A stretch of 64,000 nucleotides of DNA from Chalara sp. BL73 (lineage: Eukaryota > Ascomycota > Leotiomycetes > Helotiales), in NCBI GenBank assembly GCA_918026815.1, contig CAKJVC010000123.1:310001-374000 (forward strand). Direction: 5' to 3'. The position numbers and the translations under genes were made by a program. This document shows, piece after piece, positions 32,628 through 41,118 of the stretch. How positions within the stretch are numbered: the stretch's first letter is position 1; the number at the start of each line of letters is the position of its first letter. The notes under the pieces are model-generated. The model had not been told where the DNA came from. It searched no databases and worked only from the letters and a program-made list of their open reading frames with translations.

Positions 32628-35552
32628 TAATTTTAACTAGCGAAAAAATGCTTTTGTATACTGCTTGCGAAAAAAAACATGCCCGAAATCGACTTTCTAT
32701 TAAATGCATAAAAGCAGAAAAGTTAACTCGTTGTGCTAAATACGTGCGTCGTAGTTTTTCTAAATGTAATACTAGTAATTTTGTTTTTAAAAACTAAGTG
32801 TTTTTAAACAAAACGAAAAAAAAATTAAAAAACGACGAAATTAAAGCCGAAAAAAAAGCAAATCGTTTAGCAACGGAAATTGCGAAAATTTCTGCTTGTA
32901 TTAAACGAATACGAACTTAAAAACAGTTTTTTTGTGCGCGTAAAAAAAAAATGTTACAGCGAAATTTAACATTTTTTAATAAGCTCGATACTTTAAAAAA
33001 AAAAAAACGACTAGTAAAAAAAGTCGATATAAATAATTAAAAAAACAATTTTACCGAAGTCTTTTTTTAAAGCGTGTTGCTTTTAAAATATAATTTTTTT
33101 TTTTTTAAAAATATTTTTTAAATATTCTACTTAAAGCTTTTAAATATTAACAGTAAAACTTTTTAAACATTTTAAAACAGTTAAAGTTTTTTTTTAGTTT
33201 TTATATATTTTCCGAGTTCGAATAATTAGTTTATTTAATTAAATATTTTAACTTATTTTTAACGTGTTTACAGTTTAAAATTTTTTCGACTTCGTATTTA
33301 ACTTTTAAATTAATTAGTTTAATTTCCGTGTGTAAAACTAGCAATGCTTTTTTTAGTGTTAGTTCGAAAAGTAAAACAAAAAATACTAAGTGTATATTTA
33401 TAGTTTTAAAAAAATAAAGTTCGAATATATTTAGTTTTGCAACTCGTTTAATTTTAAATAGTTTTAACTTTTTGTAATTTAATTTGTTGTTTAATTTTTT
33501 AGTTTTAATGTTTTTTTTAACAAAATAAACTTTATTTTTTTTTTCGAAATGTAGTATTTTACTATATTTACAATTGTAGTACTTCGCAGATTTTTAGCTA
33601 AAAAACTTAATGTTTTTAGCTAGCTATAAATGCAATACTTATAGTTGTTTAACTTTAACTGTTACAAACTGCAAATGCGCTTTATTTTTGCTTAATTTAT
33701 AATATATTTCTAGCTTGTAGTTATAATTAATATAAAATAGTAATACTTTTATTGTTTCGTTAATTGCACTATTGTATACAAACTGTGCGAATAGCAAAAA
33801 CTCGACTTAATTGTTTTGTTTATAATTCATATAATATTTAAAGTATATTTTTATTGTTTAGTTAAGTTTTTTTGTTTGTTTGTTAGTTTGTAAATAAAAG
33901 CTTGTTAACAGCTTTTTTTTGATTTTTATAAACGCAGTAAATATTGTTTAAAACTTAAACGTAAAAAGCTTGTTTTTATTTGAAATAATTTCCGATAAAA
34001 TTTTATAATTCGCAACTACGACTTTAAAAAATATGTAAACTAAATTTTTTGCTGTACTGCTTTTTAAATATAGTTTTAAGTAGCAGTATTTAAAAGTTTT
34101 ATTTACAATAATAAATATTAAATTGTACTATTTTTTTAAAACAAACTGTTTAAAAAATAATAGTTTTACTACAAAGTTTTATACAATAAACTTTTATAAT
34201 TAATTAAGTATAGTTAAAAATTGTAATTGTTTATAAAAAGTATAGTATAAAACTTTGTTTCGGATATACGTATTACATTTAGTAACTATTTTAATAACTA
34301 TTTTTTTTATTTTTAAAAAATAGTAATTTTTAAAAATTTTGTTTAACGTTTTAACGATTTCTTAATATTTATAAACAAATAATTTATATTGTTTTATTAC
34401 AAAAATCGTTTTAAATATCGATAAAACATAAATTTTTTTTTAATAATAAAAAAATCCTAAATTGTTTGTTATAAATCTTTGCTTTTGTTTACTAAAAACT
34501 TTAATAGCTATAAAATCTTTTTTATAAACTTAAATAAATTTCGAGTTTTTTACTCGATGTTTTATTTTTGTTGTTATAAAAAGTTTTTTTTTGTTAAATA
34601 CTAACGAGTTTTTTTTTTGTTGTAGTACTGCGTACGAAATATACGTTTTATTAAAAAAATACTTCGGTTTTTTATTAAACGCGTTTATTTTAGCATTTTT
34701 CGTTTTTTTAATATATAAAATTCTGAAATTGTATAAAGCAAGTTTTTTCGCTTATTTAATTTAGCGTCGGTTTAACTTTTTCGTAGTAGTAAAAACAATA
34801 AAATTTTTATAGTCGATTAGTACTTGTATTTAGTATTTAAATTTTTTTAAGTATTTTTTTTATTCGCGAAAAGTGTTAACTATTGCAAGTAGTTTTTTGT
34901 TGTATATTTTATAATTAAATTTTACTAATATAAATTTCCGTAAATAATATACTGTTAATTACTATTTTTTTTTTGCGTTAAATTAGCTAAACACAGTTTT
35001 TAATGCGTAATTTAATGCATTTGTTTTTACTATAATTTTTTTTTTTATATTAAAAGCGAAAAGTACAAAAGCAGTAATAAAAACTTGCTTTAACTTGTTG
35101 AACGTTTTTTGTGCTTTTGTTGTTTATTTAAAGTTCACGTTTTTCCGAATAAATCGAATTAATAAAATAATTAGTTCTGAGTATTTTTTAATAAATTTTC
35201 GATAAAAATTAGCGAATTTTATAAACGACTGTACGTTTTTAACGCAAGTTAAAGCATTTTATTTTAAAATAAATTTAATTTTTGCTAAGTCTATTTTAAT
35301 TTTTTTTATAAAAATTATATATTTTAAAAATATAACTTTTTTAACTTTAAACTTGTATTTCGATAGTTTAAGTTTTATATTAGTATTGTACAACGCGCAC
35401 AATACTGCTTTAACATCGTTTTTATAGTTTTTTTTTTTGTTGGAATAAACTAAAATATCGTTTAAGTAGTATATATATATAATATCTAAAAAAAGTATAA
35501 AAATATTGTTAATTAGTTTTTAAAAAATAGCCGAAACATTTGTAAGTTTTAT
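32628..35552 (-). pseudogene. Element A pol, second half, inverted
   Basis: Read on the minus strand from 35552 downwards it starts ATAAAACTTACAAATG. This is the exact continuation of the RT cut at 14625, and corresponds to AMPIKLTNVF in element B. RNase H, integrase and a chromodomain (INLKVKYEVEKILNCKHV near 33270-33330) follow. It ends in the 3' untranslated part that continues at 36918. It is very AT-rich with many stops. Confidence 0.82.
32648..33070 (+). pseudogene. Antisense Cys-rich/coiled-coil ORF of element A
   Basis: The frame from the ATG at 32648 reads LLYTACEKKHARNRLSIKC, then TRCAKYVRRSFSKC. A Lys/Glu-rich helix (NDEIKAEKKANRLATEIAK) and a KNNFTEVFF block follow, ending in TAA at 33068-33070. 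It aligns along its whole length with the ORF of element B. The few internal stops could be former Trp or Gln codons. It is antisense to pol in the original element. Confidence 0.5.
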
Positions 35553-36006
35553 TGTCACGAACCAAATCCTGGGACCTGCTGAGGCCCCAGGAAAGGAGCC
35601 CCAGGACGCTCTGGCGTCCCGGGACTAATAAAGATCCTAGAAATGTGGGTCCCAGAATCAGCCAGTGTCTTAAAATTTTAAGTAAACAAAAAAGCAAACG
35701 GCTTATTAACCTTTAAAAACCGCGATCGTGTCACGTAATAAAGTCTAAAAAAGTCTTGAAAGTTTATATAAACTTTAAAAACTCCAAAAAACTTTAACTT
35801 AACTATAATATATAAATAGTCGTAGTTTTATAGCTTAAAAGCTTCGTGCTTAAAACTTTATTATAGTTTAGCAATATAGTTTTTGTTATACTTGTAACGT
35901 TTCACTTTTCAGTAAAAAGCAGTATTTAGTTTATTTTATATATACTATACTAACTAACAAGCTTTAAACTTAGCTATTTAAACTTAAAACTATTTTGTAC
36001 GTTACA
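35553..36006 (+). repeat. Element C 5' LTR (454 bp)
   Basis: TGTCACGAACC to TACGTTACA. The first 110 bp or so are GC-rich and unmutated. The inner part is AT-converted relative to the copy at 14626-15079, for example CCCCAGGCCC becoming CTTTAAACTT. Confidence 0.92.
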
Positions 36007-36560
36007 CTTTAAACACTCGGTTTTAAAGTAACTAAGCAATATAGCACTTAACACAAAAAGTTTTTCCGCTAGCACAATTAAACAAAAAGCAAAAAAAAAA
36101 ATAATTACTCTAAATATTACTGCTACCGACAAAAACGAGAACATCGAGCTTTTTAACGTTGAACTTACTAAAGTCGAAGTTTTAAAAACTTTGAAAGTTT
36201 TTTTGCCGAACAAGTACTATAAAAATAAAAAAAATTTCGAAATTTTTTTTTTTTAAATAAAAATTTATCAGAAATTCAATAACGACAAGTTTCTTTATAA
36301 AAAAGCTTACTGTTTGTTCGCTGCTTTTTATTTCAAAAAAAACGCAGCTAAATAAGTTATGCCGCTTTTAAAAAACTACTTTTAGCATAACGAAAACATC
36401 GACAAATATATAGCAGCTACTAAAATAGCATTAAAAAAATAGTCGAAATTCAAAAAAGCAATTAAAGCAGTATTCAAAAATATAAACGAAAAAAAAACCG
36501 CCGAACAACACTTGTATAGTTTGCAGCAAACGAAAACGACTATCGTTTACGCTACGGAAT
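36007..36560 (+). pseudogene. Element C gag, first half
   Basis: Mutated frames give KFLYKKAYCLFAAFYFKK, then TAEQHLYSLQQTKTTIVYATEL. The latter is the gag block with paired helices that precedes the usual 'eYaaeF'. It is interrupted at GGAAT, and the continuation is on the minus strand at 20455. Confidence 0.7.
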
Positions 36561-36912
36561 TGTTACGGTCCTATCAGCCTACAACTGATATAGATAGAAA
36601 ATCTTGGTCCGAAAGGTTGTTGGTCTGGGAAAAAGCAGGTATATTACATATAAGAATTAGATCCTAATAACAAGTATGCTAAAAAAATACTATTTAAGTT
36701 GAGCACGAAACTTTTATTTTAAGGAAAACTGTTTTTTTATATAAATCCATTGTAGGTTGGATTATTGCAAGTGCTATAATTCAAAACTCACTTGGATTAT
36801 AACAACTGCTATGATCCATCACGTGATCTATACCCCAGGGGTTCTCTGTGTAAGTCAAGCTTACCGAGCCTCAGGCCCCTAAGGAATAAGCCTGTTAGCG
36901 ATGCGCGTAACA
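36561..36912 (-). repeat. Solo element B LTR, minus strand, nearly unmutated
   Basis: 352 bp with TGTTACGG and GCGCGTAACA ends. The left flank GGAAT (element C) and right flank AATTA (element A) do not match each other, so it is a recombinant LTR rather than a simple solo LTR. It is the most ancestral B LTR in the window. Confidence 0.9.
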
Positions 36913-37088
36913 AATTATTCGTTTTTTCAGATTTTTTTTTTTAAAGTTTTTTTGCGATATTTCGAAATTAAAGCAATCGGCTGTACGCTTAGTTGTTATA
37001 ATAAATAAAAAAAACGGCTATACGGCTTTTTACGATATTTCTTTAGTATACTTAAATATGTAAACACGCTAATTTAAAAAAAGAATAG
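36913..37088 (+). other. Element A 3' untranslated tail
   Basis: It matches the stretch just upstream of the B 3' LTR (about 32100-32275), so it is the end of the internal region of element A. It begins with the duplicated AATTA. Confidence 0.8.
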
Positions 37089-37436
37089 TATTACGTGTGT
37101 CGCTTACGGGCTTATACTTTAAAAACTTAAAGCTCGGTAAGCTTAGTTTACACAAAAAACCCCGAAAATAAAGATTACGTAATAAATTATAAATTATGCT
37201 ATAATTCACGATTTATAGATTATGCCGAGTGTAATAATTCAACTTACAAAAGATTTATATAAACAGATAGCTTTTCTTTAAATAAAAGCTTTGTGCTCAA
37301 CTTAATATAGTATTTTAACACTATACTGTTATCGGGATTTAATCCTATATGTGATATATTTACTTCCTTTTAGACCAATAACCCTCGGACCAAGATTTTC
37401 CATCTATATCAGTTGTAGGCTGATAGGACCGTAACA
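37089..37436 (+). repeat. Element A 3' LTR
   Basis: 348 bp, the same length as the 5' copy. The inner two thirds are AT-converted. The last 120 bp (ending CTGATAGGACCGTAACA) are near ancestral, the mirror image of the 5' LTR. Confidence 0.92.
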
Positions 37437-37623
37437 CGCTTTTTCAGAAAGATTTTTTTTTCACGGTGCTTTAATTATTAATAAATTAAGAAATCGACTT
37501 AATAAAGATACTTTTGAAAAGATTATTTGTTTAAAAAATTGGGGAATTATTAATAGCGAAAAAGATATTAAAAAAGAAAACGAAGAAGAAGAGTTTAAAA
37601 AAGAAAATATTTTTGTAATTTAA
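37437..37623 (+). pseudogene. hAT transposase, last 60 codons
   Basis: After removal of element A and one CGCTT, the sequence reads on from PATSA as FSERFFFHGALIINKLRNRL, then TFEKIICLKNW. This completes the hAT dimerisation domain (usual 'SERvFS', 'RnRLs', 'liclknW'). It runs to a TAA at 37621-37623 with no internal stop. Confidence 0.88.
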
Positions 37624-37784
37624 ATTTTAGTTGTAGATTTTTAACAATAAGTTTATTTATATAAAAGTTTTTATAATAACCTTGTTATTAAAAACTTTAA
37701 CATTTATAATTAGCTTTAAATTAAATTAATAAAATATGTTGTTTTTAGTATAATTTTAATTTATTATAACTTAAAACAAGTTGA

Positions 37785-37905
37785 TTACTGATTTGATTAC
37801 TTTGATTACTCTGATTTCGGTAATCAAATCAAATCAAAGCTAACGGTAATCAAAATCAAATCAAATCAGAGCTGATTACTTTGATTAGTAATTGATTCGT
37901 TGATT
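37785..37905. repeat. Subterminal TGATTA/TAATCA motif array, right end of hAT
   Basis: It mirrors the array at 2037-2170, with TTGATTACT and GTAATCAAA motifs in both orientations, and ends just inside the terminal inverted repeat. Confidence 0.8.
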
Positions 37906-37922
37906 ACTTTTTAGTCACACTG

Positions 37923-37930
37923 AATCTCGA
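37923..37930. repeat. 8-bp target-site duplication of hAT element, right copy
   Basis: AATCTCGA, identical to 2019-2026. Ordinary base composition resumes immediately. Confidence 0.92.
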
Positions 37931-38341
37931 CCACAGTTCACTCTTGTTAATCATAGGTATTGTCAAAATATGACTACATTGGAGCGGAGTGTTCACTTCT
38001 CAGTGCGTGATTAGTCTCATGTGATGTTCCTGTACAGCCTTTGCCATGGAAAGAGAGTCCCAAGCCAACAGATTCATGTATAATAGACAATGATGTAATG
38101 CTGCCGTGCGTATTCATCCCATGCCGGTAACAACCAACTTCGAATATCAGTATGGGAAAAGTGGCGGAAATGGGGGTGGCGCCGAAAAGACGAGAGGGGC
38201 ATAATCCTTGGCAGGGGCACGGTCATAGGATCGACTCAACCGCGTCGCGTCAGCTTACTTCATATTTATCTATTCAGAATTACATTGTACTCTGTTCATG
38301 TGCACGCCCAGTATCTACGGTGAGATTATTGAGCAACTAAA
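37931..38341. other. Intergenic, F-box gene 5' region
   Basis: Normal composition with no ORF of note. It serves as upstream region of the gene at 38342. No clear TATA box was identified. Confidence 0.5.
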
Positions 38342-40524
38342 ATGGCAGAGACAAGGAGAAGCATCCGAATCCCAAATATAGCGAGTCGAGAACCAGCCGA
38401 GGATGAGCAACCCGCTGTCAAAGCCGTTGTGAAAAAGGAGAAGGCTAAAGCTCCAACGTCCAAGAAGAATCGAACTCAAGGGGCGGCCACAAGCAAGGGA
38501 AAAGCCGCGAACTCGACAACCGGCCAAGGCAAAGCAGTAGCGGGTCAAGCTCGTGTCAATTCTGGCAAAGACAGGATATCTTCATTGCCAGCCGAAGTCC
38601 TGAGCATGATCGTAAATAATGTAGGCTGTCGACAGGCTCGTGCTGATTTCAGCTATGCTGATGTTCACCAGATTAAAGACCCCTCAACCATGAGTGCGCT
38701 TGGTCGAACGAGTAAATATTTCTACTCGCTTATGATGCCACGGCTCTACGGCCACATCACCGTCAGCGCCATGTACCACGCCCAAATCCCCAAGCTCATT
38801 CGCGCCCTCGAACCATATCTCACCATAGCGCAGAAAAAGAAACTGAAGAATGAGGGCAAGTATAAAGGCCAGCAAGAACAATATCCAAGTGGTCTAGACG
38901 AGAAGGCAAAACCGATTTGCCCTTCCTATGTACGACAAATGGTTGTTGGGTCTTCAAACCCAGGGCGGAAACACAAGTATATTGTTGATCGATACGTGGA
39001 GGAGGCGTTCAAAAATATGAACAATTTAGAGATTGTCGAGGCGTGGATATTCACCAAGTAAGTATTTAGCATAGGACGCCACTACGGCCGGTTGGAAGTC
39101 ATTGTAGAAGTCCTTCTCACCATCTACTCTGGGAGGCTCGCAAGGTGAAAGTGCACTCAACACCTTGCTGACGGTATTCGTAGGTCCATGGCAGAGTGCC
39201 TAGCGTCGCTCAAACATATAAAAGCAGTCCGTCTATACGGATATGATGATTTCAAGCCCGAAGATATCGAGCCGCTCTGTAAGATCAAGGACCTAAAGCA
39301 TCTAAGCCTGTATAACCTACCCTTCCCTGGAATTTCAGAAAATTACAACACCATGCAGTCCATGCTCATCAATTCAGCATTAACACTTCAAAGCCTGGCC
39401 GTGGAAGGATACTTATCCTCTGACAATTTATTCCAGGTTCTGGAGAAGGCCACAAAGAATGCTGCAAGTGAAATTTTCGTCTTTACCGCGCTGAAGTCCT
39501 TGAGCCTCTCCACTATGGAGATCGATGCGGACGTGGTCAAATCATTACAAAAGGCAATTGACTTTACCAAGTTGAGAGAGCTTGTTCTGGGTTATATGCG
39601 TGATAATGATGGTCTCTTGTATCAACATCTTACAAACTTGTTCAGTAAAGAGTATAAGGGCACAGACTTTAGTTTGCGAACACTGTCCTTGAACATGTCA
39701 GAAGATGATTTCATGTTCACATCCGAACAAAAGAAGGCAAAGTTCAAAGCCAAGTGTCGCTTGGTTGCCTCTTTTAATACCCTGACAAGTCTGGAGCTAA
39801 CAGATTGTGGTGAGTATGACGCCGGAATCGATATCAATCCCGGACTCTCGCCAGTACTACTGCAAGCTATCCTCCAGCACAAGAATTTGAGGACTTTGAA
39901 GATATCCTACGCGATGGTATCGAGTAGCCGCAAGAACCCCTCTCTGTCCGCAACCACAGTACAAGCCCTCGTTGATGGCCTGTTGCGCCTGGAAGAACTC
40001 GAATTCTGGCCAGAGGAAAAACAGATGGTAAGTTCTTTGCTTGAAATTCTTTGCCTTGCACACTCAGCCTATCAACAACGTGAACTAACGAATATCCACA
40101 GGCTGAAATAGCTCGCGCGCTCACCCGCGCCACCAACCTAACGTCCATCAACTGCTTCCCCCACACAAGCTGGTCCACACGTCCTGCACCGGATGAACAG
40201 GGCCTCAATATCCTCACCAACATTCTCAGGGCCGCTCTGTCTCATGCATCGCATGCCGAGACGACCGAAGCCAAACCGTTCGTCTGGGAAGACCACTACA
40301 AGCTTAAGCGGGTGTCGTTCAGACACACAACATGGGGCATCGCCTCAGAATTCGAAAAAGGCGAGAAGTGGATGAAGAAACCGAAGCAGATGACGAGCGA
40401 CGATGATGTGGAGCAGAAGCGGGTGGTCCTGTTCCGGGATATCCCGTGGGGCTCTCACCCGCCCATTCATGTCCCGCGTTTTGAGTTTCGGTGGGTAGAA
40501 AAGGTGGATTGGGATTTTGGTTAA
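38342..40524 (+). CDS. F-box-like, leucine-rich-repeat-type protein (660 aa)
   Basis: Three exons, 38342-39057, 39184-40027 and 40102-40524, join in frame with GTAAGT donors and CGTAG/CACAG acceptors. Residues 1-77 are basic and low-complexity. DRISSLPAEVLSMIVNNV from about residue 77 is a degenerate F-box, the Skp1-binding helix bundle of SCF ubiquitin ligases. The following part (FYSLMMPRLYGHITV, LGRTSKYF) is common in fungal F-box proteins of unknown target. Later segments such as LKHLSLYNLPF, LRELVLGYM, LTSLELTDCGEYD and LRTLKISYAMV have an irregular leucine-rich-repeat pattern suited to binding substrate. The role in protein turnover is inferred from the family; the substrate is unknown. 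It is the first gene outside the repeat island, and its codons show no excess AT. Confidence 0.8.
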
Positions 40525-41118
40525 TGTCACCAGGATGTGGTGACCGATTAAGGCCGTGATGGGGTGTTGACAAAAGTATTGGGTCTGGTTCGACATGCTG
40601 GTGATTATATAAAGTCTTTTGGTGCTGTTTTTAAACCTTCTGGCCAGCACTACGCGCCGTGATGGTGGTGGACGGGATGGCTCGAAGGCCGCGAGCTTGT
40701 GCTTCGACCAAAGATATGTACAATAACGCGATAAGCAGGAAATGCAAACCCGCCATGCATTCAAAACAAATTTATTTGTGCCTGCCCTACGTTCTCTCAT
40801 ACTCCTAGGAACAAGAAACCATCACTGGGGAATTTTGTAAGCGAGACTGAATAGGAGGTTGATCCCAAGCCAGATGCTTGGCTAGTGATATGATTACATA
40901 AAGTTGAGAATATGACTGCTTTCATGAGATTACAGCGGTTCGAGGCACAAAGGGCGGAAGACCAAGGGTTGAAGGGGAATGATGTTTGTAGATTAAGCAA
41001 GCGCAGGTTAAGTAGCCGCGATTGCATGTTTCGCATTTTCATGTGAGCTACCAGCTGCGAAAGACCAGCAGCTAGTCTAAGGGTTCGTGAAGATCGTGAT
41101 TCCTGCTTGCTCTCAAGT
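40525..41118. other. Intergenic between convergent genes
   Basis: The 3' flanks of the F-box gene (+) and the MFS gene (-). I see nothing else. Confidence 0.6.

Larger units (their letters stand above)
32628..36560. other. Inverted segment between oppositely oriented B elements
   Basis: This 3.9-kb block carries the second half of element A reversed (32628-35552) and then the 5' LTR and first gag half of element C, also reversed relative to the rest of C. The flanking 5-bp duplications are crossed: TAATT (32628) pairs with AATTA at 36913, and GGAAT (36556) pairs with ATTCC at 20451. Flipping the block restores both elements and both duplications. Recombination between two B copies in opposite orientation explains it. 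Confidence 0.85.
11585..37436 (+). mobile_element. Gypsy element A, with nested C, B and copia insertions and an internal inversion
   Basis: 348-bp LTRs at 11585-11932 and 37089-37436 enclose the region. The target duplication CGCTT lies at 11580-11584 and 37437-37441, inside the hAT dimerisation domain. Its own sequence survives in three pieces: 11933-14625 (+), 32628-35552 (now reversed) and 36913-37088 (+), about 6.5 kb in total. Domains seen are gag, RT, integrase and chromodomain, so it is a chromovirus related to element B, with similar but distinct LTRs. It is extremely AT-rich with many stops and is inactive. Confidence 0.92.
2027..37922 (+). mobile_element. hAT-family DNA transposon, host of all nested insertions
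   Basis: The ends are short inverted repeats: CAGTGTGA at 2027-2034 and TCACACTG at 37915-37922. They are bounded by the 8-bp duplication AATCTCGA. Inside each end is an array of TGATTA/TAATCA motifs. Removing gypsy-1 (3089-9710) and element A (11585-37436) with one target copy each leaves about 3.4 kb, a normal size for an autonomous hAT. Transposase pieces lie at 2454-3083, 9716-11584 and 37437-37623, and they join in frame across the A insertion. The coding region is full of A/T substitutions and stops, so the element is dead. Being cut by everything else, it is the oldest insertion here. Confidence 0.93.

Noticed and set aside
36561..36912. Simple solo LTR of element B
   Set aside because: Its flanks GGAAT and AATTA do not match each other; each matches a flank of the B element at 20456-32627, so it is an inversion product.
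2019..37930. Classical CpA-directed RIP as the full explanation of AT-richness
   Set aside because: ACA and GCA remain frequent, while TC and CC outside CpG are depleted and all 16 differences in the youngest LTR pairs are preceded by a pyrimidine.
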